In this document: positions 12,621 to 23,122 of the stretch, one piece after another
How the letters are laid out: each line of letters begins with the position of its first letter
Numbering within the stretch: position 1 is the stretch's first letter
The notes under the pieces: generated by a model
Seen by the model: only the letters and a program-made list of their open reading frames with translations
Told to the model about the DNA's origin: nothing
Database searches by the model: none
Assembly: GCA_023055505.1 (NCBI GenBank)
Contig: JALIRH010000097.1
Location: 1,005,001 to 1,069,000, forward strand
Source: Callipepla californica brunnescens
Taxonomy: Eukaryota > Chordata > Aves > Galliformes > Odontophoridae
DNA length: 64,000 bases
Direction: 5' to 3'
Translations under genes and position numbers: made by a program

Positions 12621-13379
12621 TCGCAAAAAAAGGCCTGAATCCATACAGCCTTTTCACTGTGAAAATTTGGGAGAGAAAATCTGGCTTATCATGTAGATCT
12701 CAGCTTTAAAGAAATCTAAAAACAAAACAAAGCATGCAGTTCCCAGATTCCCAGCAACATTTTTCCCCATACTTTCACCACCATAGATTGAGAAGACCAT
12801 TTGCTGGACTTACACAGTGTCAGCAGGGTGAACCACATTTTGTCAGTGCACAACATTAATTACCACTTGCTCCACAGGCACAGGACAGACGGCCTCAGCA
12901 GGTAAGCACCCAGCCACTACAGGGATACATTTTCTGATTCACACTGCTGCAAAACGGCACCCACCTATTGTGCAAGTACCTGCTGTAAACCGTAACACAG
13001 AAACTCTAGCAGCTACGGAAAGCAGGAAATAAATACTTCAAGAACTAATCAATACTTCTACTCAAAGGATGTATGAATATACTTCAAGTAGACTTCAGCT
13101 TCCAGGACCACGACATCCCAAGGTCCTGGAACAGAAAAACAACTCCTAATTTAATTCCAGAACTGTATCAAGAAATTAAGTCAGTGAGATCAAGACATTC
13201 ACCCAGACAGCCACAGCTCATCAACCTCACCTTCATTTCCACCCAACAGAATAATGTTACGTAAACTACATAGCATAACACGCCCTGCCATAACACGCCC
13301 TGCCCCCTTTCTTGCAATATCCTGAATATAAAATCCCTTTTCTTCTTTTTTCCGTTATCCAAAATTTACATAGAAATAC
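12621..13379. other. Left edge of the XPO1-like segment, no exon recognised
   Basis: Ordinary-composition host sequence begins abruptly after the CCCTAA block. About 65 bp at 12627-12692 match, in inverted orientation and with a few differences, the sequence at about 26955-27018 inside an XPO1 intron (shared word GGCCTGAATCCATACAGCC). No further XPO1 exon could be recognised downstream of the exon at 13380-13575, so the homologous segment ends here. A T-rich and C-rich stretch at 13290-13370 has no coding sense. Confidence 0.5.
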
Positions 13380-13575
13380 CTTCTTGATCATATTTAACGT
13401 GCACTCAAAAAACAGCATCAAAGATCTGAGGTATTTCAGCAGCGATGTGCCCACCCAGCTTGTTTACAGCCACAGCCACAGCACCCAATACTGCAGGCTC
13501 TCTAGCAGCTGGAACATTTCTCTGGTAGTCAATGAGAGCGGCACCCAACAAGGGAGGAACAAAGTTTTCAGCAAG
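13380..13575 (-). pseudogene. XPO1: XPO1-like exon with one frameshift
   Basis: Translation on the minus strand gives ENFVPPLLGAALIDYQRN, then NVPAAREP and NKLGGHIAAEIPQIFDAVF, all close to exportin-1. An extra T in a T run at about 13409-13414 then shifts the frame. In the shifted frame the sequence continues as ECTLNMIKK. The acceptor is TTTAG before CTTGCTGAA and the donor is AAG|GTATTT. This is the most downstream exon recognised. Confidence 0.88.
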
Positions 13576-13953
13576 CTAAATCAAGAGCAAGACATGGTTA
13601 GAGCAGTGCAGTTACCCAACAAAGCCTCACACAGCAGTTGGGAAAGAAGCTAAAAATGAACTTACACGCCCACATGCTTCCCACACACTGTGTTCATCCA
13701 GCAGTGCTTGCCTGAGGGCTCTCTTACACCTTCCTGCTTCCCCTTAGGACTGCTCTCAGCTGACACTACCTGAAGCACTCAAAACACAGCTCAGGCCCAC
13801 CCCTGTATGATCACAGCTTATCATCCTTCCTGCAGATATTGCAGTTCTGAAGCCAGTTCTTGTGAACAGAACAGCGTTAACTGCACTGCAGCAAAAGAGC
13901 GGAGTTCCTCCTGAATGTGTCGTATCAACTCTTTGTATGCCATATTTACTTAC

Positions 13954-14060
13954 CATCTGAGGATCGTTGGACCTGCTCACCCAGCCAGAAATCAGTTCTA
14001 AACTTTCCCTTTTTACAGTCCTCATCCTTCTAACCAAGGGCTGTTTGGTTTCCACTTCGC
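13954..14060 (-). pseudogene. XPO1: XPO1-like exon, reading frame intact
   Basis: The minus-strand translation contains TKQPLVRRMRTVKRES, then LELISGWVSRSNDPQM, close to exportin-1. The acceptor has a good pyrimidine tract (CTACCTTTCAG) and the donor is ATG|GTAAGTA. There is no internal stop. The first two bases complete the split glycine codon left by the exon at 15455-15638, so the intron phase is conserved. Confidence 0.9.
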
Positions 14061-15454
14061 CTGAAAGGTAGCAAAGCTGCACTGAATCTGGGTTAAGATG
14101 CGTCAACAGATTCCCTTCAACTCGTTCCCAAAGATTGAGAATGTTTCATTTTTATACCCAAATGACAAAGAAGGAAGATCTCTCATTCATATTATGCAGA
14201 TTAAAACCATTTTCCCATTACTTCAGCTCCATGGATCCAACTTGCAATTTAGTATTCCAGTGCTACTGCTGACAGCACACTCTGCCAGCACAACTCAGAA
14301 ACAATGCTGCAGCTTCTTTTTCAAGGAAGGGAATGTTCCTTCAGCTCTCAGGATCATGCTTACCTCTGGCTCTCACTGCGTGATGAGAAGAACCAACCTA
14401 TACAGTGTTCTAAAGCACGCTCCTGATTTTGTCACAAACATAATTGTTCCAACTTGTCTTTACTACAAGGAGCCTAATTCTTACTTCATTTTCTCACGTC
14501 CAAGTCCATGTAAGTCTCGTCAGTAGAACTTGCCCTAACTGAGTGCACAGCCACACACTCATAACAGTACATCCAAGGAAAACCTCACCAGACTGCAGCC
14601 AGGGAAACAAAGGCAGAACTGCTCCGGCTGCCATCAGAGATAACAACTGTGAGAACACACTCTGAGCCGAGTGCCATCTCAATAGCTGTTGCTCGAGTAA
14701 AATGTCACCACTACAAGTCCTAGCAACTGCTTCCTATTTCTCTCGTTGTGTTTTATTTTTGTTTTAAGCACCTTCTGGCCATTAGAGCTGCAGAATCAAA
14801 AGAATGCATTAAGTTCTGAGAAGCTACGTCAAGGTGTATTAATTGCATGGGTAAGAAAGTCTGTCAGAACACAGCTCCAATAACCGAGTCACTTCATTCC
14901 TCAAGGGATGCTCCAGCAGCACATTCTACTTCGATATCACAGACCCAATTTTTTCCAGGTAACAGTGGTTAGGTAACTCGAGTAGCTCCTGATTCCTCCT
15001 CAGTGATTACCAGTCTAGTTTGTGACAAATCTGAGGCGCCTTCACTGAAGTTACACTTCTGTAAGAAAGCTGTTTCAGTAGTAGAATATCACCAAACCAA
15101 AACTCTGCCAACGTCCTAGGGTCTTTTCTGATCTAAAACGATTAAGTCAGAACTTACAACTGTGTCTTCACAAGACTGCTATTAGTCACCAGTCTCCGGT
15201 ACCCTTCCTAAACTCACACTTGAAGAGCTTTCCTCTTTCCGGAATCAGAGTTTCTTTGAACAAAACATCTGGCTAACAAAAACAAGAACCTAAGCAAGCA
15301 CATTTTCAGGCATTCTCTTGCCCAAACGCACACACAAAGAAACAACAAAAACCACCACCACCAACAGACACGCAATGAGATAAGCCCAGCAAATTCACAA
15401 CCTGATCACGTGCACTGCCCATCCCGCTGTTAGGAAGGACGTGCAATTTCTTAC
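14061..15454 (-). other. XPO1-like intron, nothing else recognised
   Basis: Host intron sequence between two in-phase exons. I see no repeat family, RNA gene or open frame with protein character in it. Confidence 0.6.
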
Positions 15455-15638
15455 CGTCAGCCTCAAGAGCTGCAGACATGTTTTCACTTGGGCACTTGGA
15501 CACATTCAGCATATCTAAATCAATTCTTCCCAGCTGAATCACAAAGGGGCGGCCAGCTGCTTTCCATGCCCTTACGCTGCTTTTCAGAATGCTACCAAGC
15601 TGCGTAACGGCTTCAGGATCCTTCAGAACATCAACATT
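15455..15638 (-). pseudogene. XPO1: XPO1-like exon, reading frame intact
   Basis: The minus strand encodes NVDVLKDPE, QLGSILKSSVRAWKAAG, RPFVIQLGRIDLDMLN and SENMSAALEADG. The match to exportin-1 is clear with a modest number of substitutions. The acceptor is TTTTCCACAG and the donor is GACG|GTAAGA. The frame is open from end to end. Confidence 0.92.
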
Positions 15639-15949
15639 CTGTGGAAAAGATCTGAGCTAACTCCATTCAGTCAATGAAAACGCCATTTATCTTCTAATAC
15701 AAAAACGGTCACTTTCACGTGTTTATCTTACACGCTGTGTTAAAGCATGTTCTATCAAGTTCTTCAACTGGATTTAAACCAGTCTCAATTGTTAGGTCTC
15801 CTTCAACACTTCTACTGCCAGATCAACCATTGCTTTATAAAAGTTCAGCACAGCCAAGTTCACTTCATTCCACAGGTAAAAAAAAATGGAATAACAACAA
15901 ACATTCAGCACTTTTACTTTAGTTGAATACACAAAATGTACGGTCTGAC

Positions 15950-16084
15950 TTTTGTTGCCTGCCGAATTCTGCAGTCCCATACTGGATTAGGGAGCAGCAT
16001 GTGTTTTTCTATCAGATGCTCCTGTACAGTCCGGTCTGTCTGCGCCCCAACCACGTATCCTACTGCTCCACAGAACGGATGCAC
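15950..16084 (-). pseudogene. XPO1: XPO1-like exon, reading frame intact
   Basis: The minus strand encodes AVGYVVGAQTDRTVQEHLIE followed by MLLPNPVWD and QATK, matching exportin-1. The acceptor is TTTTTCAATCAG before GTGCATCC. The donor is ACAAAA|GTCAGA. The next upstream exon lies almost 10 kb away at 25922 because of the transposon pile-up in the intron. Confidence 0.92.
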
Positions 16085-16274
16085 CTGATTGAAAAACAAG
16101 AAGTCCAACAGAAAGTTAAGGAAGACTAACCAAAAATGTACAGCGTTCAGGTAGTAAAAGTTCAAAATGGGTTTCCAATGACTAAATACCCACTTCCCAC
16201 CTCAGTTCACAAGATCCTTCTCCATCCTTTCCTTACTTACTCCACATTTAAAGCAAGCCTCTGCTCCCCTCCAA

Positions 16275-16778
16275 TACACGCAGGAAATTAGAAATGCAAA
16301 AGCCCAGCTCCAACTTAGACTGGCTACTGCAGTAAAGCAGAGCAAAAAATCCTTTTACAAATATATTAACAGTAAAAGAACTAAGGAGAATTTCTCTCCT
16401 TTACTTGATGCGGCAGGGAATGGAACCACAGAGGATAAGGAAAAGGCTGAGGTTCTCAATGCCTTCTTCACGTCTGTCTTTAATAGACAGATCAGTTAAC
16501 TCAGGATACTTTTCGCCCTGACCTGGAAGTCTGGGACGAAGCGCATCATACATCCCCTGTGATCCTAGCAGAGACAGTCAGAGACCTGCTCCTCCATCTG
16601 AACTGCCGCAAGTCCATGGGACCAGATGGTATCCACCCAAGGGTGCTGAGGGAGCTGGCAGAGGTGATTGCCAAGCCGCTTTCTGCCATCTATCAGCATT
16701 CCTGGTCATCTGGAGAGGTCCCACAAGATTGGAGGCTTGCTGATCTGACTCCCATCTACAAGAAAGACCGTAAGGAAG
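16275..16778 (+). mobile_element. CR1 LINE, first segment (5'-truncated ORF2, reverse transcriptase)
   Basis: Plus-strand CR1 ORF2 sequence begins near 16275 (EIRNAKAQ-type words followed by SFYKYINSKR-type words). It includes the RT start CRKSMGPDGIHPRVLREL and SSGEVPQDWR up to IYKKDRKE. It is interrupted at 16779 by an LTR and resumes at 23123-23128 with the expected NYRPVSLTS motif. The 5-bp word GGAAG at 16774-16778 is repeated at 23123-23127 as the target duplication. CR1 elements are typical of birds and are usually 5'-truncated, as here. Confidence 0.9.
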
Positions 16779-17052
16779 TGTCATGGTTTTATGATTTTTT
16801 GGTACTGGTATTCCACATCATGGCATCATGTGGTGCATTGGGAGTCAGGGAGAAAACTACATTCCCCAGAGGACTTGGCAATGCTTTGTATTTTTTCACG
16901 TGTTTTCCGCTCAGAGGGAACAGATAAAAACTCTCTGCAGTCACGGGATGTTCTTTCTTTTCTCTAGGATCACTTAGGAGTGGGTGCTCGCTGCCGTCCG
17001 CCTTCAGCGTTAGCGTAAGGCCTTCGGTTTATCGGGCACTCACTCTCTCTCC

Positions 17053-17084
<32 letters not shown>

Positions 17085-17327
17085 TACTCGTTTTGTTTGA
17101 TTCATTGGGCTTAATTCCAAATTGTATTGCATTATATTGTGTTATTTACTTCCTGATGTCTTATTTAGTAAACTAGCTTTTCCCCCTCAGATTGTTGCCG
17201 CTGTTTTGTTTTGGGGCTTATCTCCCTTTTTCCCTTTCCCCCTTCCCCTTGTCCGGGGTGTGGGCCTGTGGGTCTCCTTCCTCGGTTGTGGCGGGGCCGG
17301 GCCGAACCAGCTCACAAACACCTGACA
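16779..17327 (+). repeat. 5' LTR of the ERV-L-like provirus
   Basis: 549 bp, TGTCATGG to CTGACA. It has a TATA-like GATAAAAA near 16923-16930 and a C and CT simple repeat at about 17041-17086. A possible variant polyadenylation signal AGTAAA lies near 17167. It differs from the 3' LTR mainly in the length of the C/T tract and a handful of substitutions. Confidence 0.92.
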
Positions 17328-17331
17328 TTTT

Positions 17332-17349
17332 TGGCGCCCAATGTGGGGC
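17332..17349 (+). other. Primer-binding site, tRNA-Lys(1,2) type with one mismatch
   Basis: TGGCGCCCAATGTGGGGC lies four bases after the LTR end. The lysine-1,2 PBS is TGGCGCCCAACGTGGGGC, so there is a single C to T difference. A lysine primer is unusual for ERV-L relatives, where leucine is the commoner primer. Confidence 0.85.
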
Positions 17350-17557
17350 ACGACCAGCTGCCTTAGCCAGGCAGAGACAAACTTTTAGAGTACATCTCTG
17401 TCTGTTGTTAACAAGCTTATCTGTACTGCAAGTGCTGTACAGCAAAACACAACCTTGAAGTCTGGGCGTACTGCCAGTTGTTTTGGGATATCTGTAAACT
17501 TCTTTTGGGTACTGCCAGATTGTTTTAGTACAAGAAAAAAAAAATAATAATAAAAAG

Positions 17558-17896
17558 ATGTCTTTTCTGTTTCTGTTAAAACTGCCCTTACAGGGATTGT
17601 ACTTCACCGCTTTTTCCTTCTTAATGCTCAAAACGTACTGGAACTTGGTTAAGTTTGCCATTCTGTTCCATTGGGTCTGGTCCCTATATGATAAATTAAA
17701 AGCAATGATAGAGGCACCTGCCAGATCCCAGGGCACCCCAGCTAATGGAACAAACGATAACATGTTAACGAACCATGTGATGTTTGAATGGGTATCCAGG
17801 TTCCCCTCTCAGTTTTTTATGAATTTTCAAGATCACAGCTTAGGGATGGTGTTAATATTTGGGATATTAGTCCTCCTGCATGTTTACATCATGTAA
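17558..17896 (+). CDS. Hypothetical leader ORF with two hydrophobic segments
   Basis: An open frame of 112 codons lies between the primer-binding site and gag. The N terminus is strongly hydrophobic (FLFLLKLPLQGLYFTAFSF), the middle is polar with RSQGTPANGTND, and the C terminus is again hydrophobic (MVLIFGILVLLHVYIM). This gives the look of a two-pass or signal-anchored small membrane protein. I recognise no family. It could also be a chance ORF in the retroviral leader. Its position upstream of gag is the only functional clue. Confidence 0.35.
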   Translation: MSFLFLLKLPLQGLYFTAFSFLMLKTYWNLVKFAILFHWVWSLYDKLKAMIEAPARSQGTPANGTNDNMLTNHVMFEWVSRFPSQFFMNFQDHSLGMVLIFGILVLLHVYIM

Positions 17897-17984
17897 AAGG
17901 AAGCTTCTCCCAGAAACAGAGAATGTTGAATGGCAGGGAGAGTGGAGAGTTTTAGGAAAGAAATGAGAAGGATGGGGACACCCG

Positions 17985-19223
17985 GTGTCATGGGATTTTT
18001 CTCCTGAACAATTGCAGGATCCTGAGGAGCTAGGCCTGTATCTGAGTAAAGGGTGCTGCGGCTCAGAAAGATCTGAGGTGGAACAGCTTATTTGGGGCTT
18101 GGCTTATGCTTACCGAGGTTTATATACTATTATGAAGAGAGAGAGTGTCCAAACTGAGGCCCAAACCAAAGAGGAAAACCTCCCGCTCACACTTGACCAG
18201 CCAAAGGAAGCACCAGTATCAAAGTCCGTTGCCCCTGTGGAAGGCAAGAAATGGAAACGTGTGTCCTCGCGCCTAGAACGCAAAGAAGAGGTGCCGAAAG
18301 AAGAGGAAGATATAGGTGAGGGGGTGGCCACAACCCCACCACCATCGAGAAAGGCAACAAAGAAAAGTGAGAAACATGGAGAAGAAAGTGATGATGAAGG
18401 TGAAGAGAAAGTTAAAGTTAGGACATTTCGTTGGCCCATGAAAATGTCTGAGATCCAAGGCTCAAGAAAGGAGTTTGTTCGACGTCCAGATGAGAGTATT
18501 GTCACTTGGTTGCTTCGGTGTTGGGACAACGGGGCCAACAGTGTGTCCCTTGATAGTAACGAAGCTTGCCAACTAGGAAACATTGCCCTAGATCCGGCTG
18601 TCGACAGAGGAATCAGCAGGTATATGGATGGAATCGCCAGCCTCTGGCAACGAATGCTAGTAGCTGTGAGGGAAAGATATCCCTACAAGAGTGACCTGGC
18701 ACCTAAAGTGAAAAGGTGGAAAACTATTGAGGAAGGCACCCAGTATTTGAGAGAAACAGCTGTGGCGGAAATGCTGTATGATCCCACCTTTGATCCTGAC
18801 GATCGGGACCATGATCCGGAGAAAGTAAGCAGTACACCCGAAATATGTCAGAAGCTTTCAAAGTCAGCACCAGAAAGGTACGCCGGTACACTAGTGACAA
18901 CGTTCAACAGATATGAGGACCAAGACAGAAAACCCCCAGTTTTTGAACTAATTCTTACACTTCAAAACTTCGAACAAAAATTTCCGCCGCCATACACGTC
19001 CATTTCAGCCATATCAAAGTTAGGACAAATGGAAGATATACTGGGAAAATTATCCCAACTGATTGATAGGGTTGAATCGGTTGCAGCTATCAGAAGCAAA
19101 CGCCGTCCTGCTCGAGCAAATGACAGCACTAACTTCATGTCACGCGCGGCTTTGTGGAGTTACTTACGTGCAAATGGAGAAGATATGAAGGAATGGCATC
19201 AAAAACCCACCCCTGCACTGTGA
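17985..19223 (+). pseudogene. gag: gag of the ERV-L-like provirus
   Basis: One open frame of 412 codons starts MSWDFSPEQLQDPEELG. The first third is highly charged and low in complexity (KEEVPKEEEDIGEG and KKSEKHGEESDDEGEEKV). The middle contains KMSEIQGSRKEFVRRPDES and ITWLLRCWD-like words (VTWLLRCWDNG), typical of ERV-L capsid. No CCHC zinc knuckle is visible, as is usual for ERV-L gag. It ends with TGA at 19221-19223, and a second in-frame TAG follows near 19293 before the protease. The frame itself looks undamaged, but I label it pseudogene because the provirus is defective downstream. Confidence 0.8.
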
Positions 19224-19337
19224 GTACGGGTGAGAGAATTACACCACAGACCAACTACCAGCGAAGTTGTTCCCGTCACTACAGGTAATGAATAGAGGGG
19301 CCCTGCCCTCAGCCAGAGGAGGGAGAGGGGTAATAGA

Positions 19338-19880
19338 GTGTATTGGACTGTGTGGATTCGGTGGCCTGGCACATCAAACGCACAGAAATATGAGGCACTG
19401 GTGGATACTGGTGCACAATGTACTCTAATGCCTTCAACTTATAAAGGGGCAGAATTGATTCATCTCTCTGGAGTGACTGGGGGCTTTCAGGAATTGTCTG
19501 TGCTGGAGGCAGAAATAAGCCTCACGGGTAAAGACTGGCAGAAGCATCCTATAGTGACTGGACAGGGGGCCCCATGCATACGTGGTATAGACTATCTCAG
19601 AAGGGGGCACTTTAAGGATCCCAAGAGGTATCGATGGGCTTTTGGAATAGCTACTGTGGACACAGATAGCATTAAGCAACTATCTGTTTTACCTGGCCTG
19701 TCAGAAGATCCATCTGTTGTGGGGTTGCTACAAGTGGAGGAGCAACAGGTACCAACTGCTACAAAAACGGTGCACAGACGGCAGTACCGCACCAACAGGG
19801 ATTCCTTGCTCCCCATTCATAACCTTGATTCGTCAGCTAGAGAGCCAGGGAGTGATCAGCAAAACTCACTCCCTGTTTAA
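19338..19880 (+). pseudogene. pro: Protease region of the ERV-L-like provirus
   Basis: The open frame is in the same phase as gag. The aspartic-protease active site ALVDTGAQCTLMPS is intact at about 19399-19440, and GIDYLRRGHF follows as the C-terminal core. The frame runs toward the reverse transcriptase but loses phase at about 19800-19850. There the homologous continuation (IRQLESQGVISKTHS) is in the next frame, which implies a one-base indel. The gag-to-protease gap contains two in-frame stops, so expression would need readthrough or the copy is simply decayed. Confidence 0.82.
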
Positions 19881-21426
19881 CAGCCCCATATGGCCAGTGC
19901 GTAAAGCCAATGGAGAATGGAGGTTGACGGTAGATTACCGTGGCCTGAATGAAGTCACACCTCCACTAAGTGCTCCTGTGCCAGACATGCTTCAACTCCA
20001 GTATGAACTGGAGTCAAAAGCAGCCAAGTGGTATGCCACCACTGACATTGCTAACGCCTTCTTTTCAATTCCCTTGGCCACAGAATGCAGGCCACAGTTT
20101 GTCTTCACCTGGAGAGGCGTTCAGTACACCTGGAACCGTTTGCCCCAGGGGTGGAAGCACAGCCCAACCATTTGCCATGGGTTGATCCAAACTGCATTGG
20201 AACAGGGTGCTGCTCCTGAGCATCTGCAGTACATCGATGATATTGTTGTATGGGGCAATACAGCAGAGGAAGTTTTTAAGAAAGGAGAGACAATAATCCA
20301 GATCCTCCTGCGAGCTGGCTTCGCTATTAAGCGAAGCAAAGTGAAAGGACCTGCACAAGAAATTCAGTTCCTAGGCATAAAGTGGCAAGATGGACATCGT
20401 CACATCCCAACAGATGTGATTGACAAAATTACTGCCATGTCTCCACCCACCAGTAAGACAGAGAGCCAAGCTTTTCTGGGTGTAGTGGGATTTTGGAGAC
20501 TGCATGTTCCAAACTACAGCCTCATTGTGAGCCCCCTTTATCAGGTGACCCGGAAGAAGAATGATTTTGTGTGGGGCCCTGAGCAGCAGCAGGCTTTTGA
20601 GCAAATTAAGCAGGAGATAGCCCGTGCCGTGGCCCTGGGGCCAGTGCGGACGGGACAGGATGTAAAGAACATCCTCTACACTGCTGCTGGAAAGGAAGGT
20701 CCCACTTGGAGTTTGTGGCAAAGAGCTTCTGGAGAGACCCGAGGCCGACCCCTTGGTTTCTGGAGTCGAGCATACAGGGGGTCTGAGGAGCGCTACACTC
20801 CAACTGAGAAGGAGATCTTAGCCGCATATGAGGGGGTTCGAGCTACTTCCGAAGTAATCGGTACTGAAACGCAGCTCCTTCTGGCACCTCGACTGCCAGT
20901 ACTGAACTGGATGTTTAAAGGAACAGTTCCCTCTACCCATCATGCTACTGATGCCACTTGGAGTAAGTGGATTGCGCTGATTACACAGCGAGCTCAGATG
21001 GGGAACCCCAACCGTCCAGGAATCCTGGAGGTGATCACGGACTGGCCTGAAGGTAAAAAGTTTGGAACAACACCAGCAGAGGAGGTGTCACGTGCTAAAG
21101 AAGCCCCACCATATAATGAACTAACAGAAGATGAAAAGAGATACGCCCTGTTCACAGATGGATCGTGTCGCTTTGTGGGAAAGCACCGCAAATGGAAATC
21201 TGCTGTGTGGAGTCCCATGCAACAAGTTGCAGAGGCCACTGAAGGAGAAGGAGAATCAAGTCAATTTGCAGAGGTAAAGGCTGTCCAATTAGCCTTAAAT
21301 ATTGCTGAACGTGAGAGGTGGCAAGTGCTTTATCTTTACACTGACTCATGGATGGTGGCAAATGCTTTATGGGGGTGGTTACAGCAATGGGAACAAAATG
21401 GTTGGCAACGGAAGGGTAAACCTATT
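19815..21426 (+). pseudogene. pol: Reverse transcriptase and RNase H of the ERV-L-like provirus
   Basis: A long uninterrupted stretch. RT has WPVRKANGEWRLTVDYRGLN, TDIANAFFSIPL, LPQGWKHSP, the catalytic YIDDIVVWG at about 20230-20256, and FLGIKWQDG. The connection domain shows QAFLGVVGFWR and GFWSRAYRG. RNase H has LFTDGSCRF at about 21148 and LYTDSW at about 21337, so catalytic acidic residues are visible. The stretch ends at TGA 21427-21429, in PI*AAELW, where a tryptophan codon TGG with G to A change is the simplest explanation. The enzyme would have been complete but for the frameshift before it and the stops after it. Confidence 0.9.
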
Positions 21427-21429
21427 TGA

Positions 21430-22483
21430 GCCGCTGAACTGTGGAAAGATATTGCTGCCCGAATAAAGAACATGGTTGTAAAGGTGCGCCATGTAGATGC
21501 TCATGTTCCTAAGAGCCGGGCAACTGAAGAACAACAAAACAACCACCAGGTAGATGGAGCTGCCAAAGTTAAGGTGACTCAAGTAGACTTGGACTGGCAA
21601 CATAAGAGTGAATTATTTCTAGCTCGGTGGGCCCATGAGACCTCGGGCCATCAAGGAAGAGATGCAATATATAAGTGGGCTAGAGACCGAGGGGTGGACT
21701 TAACTATGGATGCCATCGCACAGGTGATCCATGACTGTGATACATGCGCCGCAATTAAACAAGCCAAGAGGATGAAACCTCTTTGGGAGGAAGGGCGATG
21801 ACAAAAATATAAATATGGGGAGGCGTGGCAGGTTGATTATATCACCTTGCCACGATCTCGCAGTGGTAAGCGTTATGTGCTCACCATGGTGGAAGCGACC
21901 ACTGGGTGGCTTGAAACATATGCAGTACCCCATGCTACCGCCCGAAACACCATTCTAGGTCTGGAGAAACAAGTCCTGTGGCGACATGGTACTCCAGAAA
22001 GAATTGAGTCTGATAATGGAAGTCATTTTAAAAATTCTCTTGTAAATACTTGGGCCAAAGATCATGGCATTGAGTGGATTTATCATATCCCCTATCATGC
22101 ACCAGCTTCTGGTAAAACTGAAAGGTACAATGCAATTGTTAAAAACAATGTTGAAAGCAATGGGTGGTGGAACATTTAAGCACTGGGAGAAAAATTTGTC
22201 AGAAGCCACCTGGTTGGTCAACACCCGAGGATCCATCAATCGCAATGGTCCTGCCCAGTCCAGCTCTCTGCCTACTGTAGAGGGAGATAAGGTCCCTGTA
22301 GTACATGTAAAGAACATGTTGGGAAAAGCGGTTTGGGTCCTTCCAGCTTCTGGAGAGGGTAAACCTCTCCGTGGAACTGTCCTTGCTCAGGGACCTGGGT
22401 CTAACTGGTGGGTGATGCAGAAGAATGGGGATGTTCAGTGTGTACCACAAGGGAATTTGATGTCTGGAGACCGCCCTCAGTAA
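21430..22483 (+). pseudogene. pol: Integrase region of the ERV-L-like provirus
   Basis: It continues the RT frame after the TGA. The zinc-binding part shows WAHETSGHQGRD and CDTCAAIKQAK. A second TGA at 21799-21801 (GR*QKYKY) again sits where tryptophan is expected. The catalytic core follows with WQVDYITLP (first Asp), ESDNGSHFKN (second Asp) and ASGKTERYN (Glu), so the D,D,E triad is visible. At about 22140-22180 the phase changes. The C-terminal part, with KHWEKNLSEATWLVNTRG and the NWWVMQKNGDVQCVPQG SH3-like end, is in the next frame up to TAA at 22481-22483. No dUTPase or env follows. Confidence 0.88.
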
Positions 22484-22582
22484 TTCTATGTATATACTTG
22501 TATATATGTTGTGTGTGTGTATCTAATGCATGTTAATCATTGTTCTTCTGTATGTATCAAGCATGATATAGTGATGTGGAAT

Positions 22583-22593
22583 AAGGGGTGGAA
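22583..22593 (+). other. Polypurine tract
   Basis: AAGGGGTGGAA lies directly before the 3' LTR start TGTCATGG at 22594. Its position and composition fit a plus-strand primer. Confidence 0.75.
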
Positions 22594-23122
22594 TGTCATG
22601 GTTTTATGATCTTTTGGTACTGGTATTCCACATCATGGCATCATGTGGTGCATTGGGAGTCAGGGAGAAAACTACATTCCCCAGAGGACTTGGCAATGCT
22701 TTGTATTTTTTCACGTGTTTTCCGCTCAGAGGGAACAGATAAAAACTCTCTGCGATCACGGGACGTTCTCTCTTTCCTCTAGGATCACTTAGGAGTGGGT
22801 GCTCGCTGCCGTCCGCCTTCAGCGTTAGCGTAAGGCCTTCGGTTTATCGGGCACTCACTCTCTCTCTCTCTCTCTCTCTTACTCGTTTTGTTTGATTCAT
22901 TGGGCTTAATTCCAAATTGTATTGCATTATATTGTGTTATTTACTTCCTGATGTCTTATTTAGTAAACTAGCTTTTCCCCCTCAGATCGTTGCCGCTGTT
23001 TTGTTTTGGGGCTTATCTCCCTTTTTCCCTTTCCCCCTTCCCCTTGTCCGGGGTGTGGGCCTGTGGGTCTCCTTCCTCGGTTGTGGCGGGGCCGGGCCGA
23101 ACCAGCTCACAAACCCCTGACA
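22594..23122 (+). repeat. 3' LTR of the ERV-L-like provirus
   Basis: 529 bp, TGTCATGG to CTGACA, followed by the target duplicate GGAAG at 23123-23127. Nearly identical to the 5' LTR. The C/T simple tract (about 22855-22880) is about 20 bp shorter and lacks the C run seen in the 5' copy. Confidence 0.93.

Larger units (their letters stand above)
16779..23122 (+). mobile_element. ERV-L-like endogenous provirus, full length with two LTRs
   Basis: The order is 5' LTR 16779-17327, PBS 17332-17349, gag, protease, RT/RNase H, integrase, polypurine tract 22583-22593 and 3' LTR 22594-23122. Both LTRs start TGTCATGG and end CTGACA. The provirus is flanked by the direct repeat GGAAG (16774-16778 and 23123-23127). 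The RT/RNase H sequence, with YIDDIVVWG, FLGIKWQDG and GFWSRAYRG, resembles ERV-L class III elements. No env is present between integrase and the PPT, which fits ERV-L. The two LTRs are very similar apart from a C/T-rich tract, so the insertion is comparatively young. The coding region has stops and a frameshift. Confidence 0.93.

Noticed and set aside
16559..16927. Single 122-codon ORF as a gene
   Set aside because: It is CR1 reverse transcriptase running across the insertion point into the LTR.
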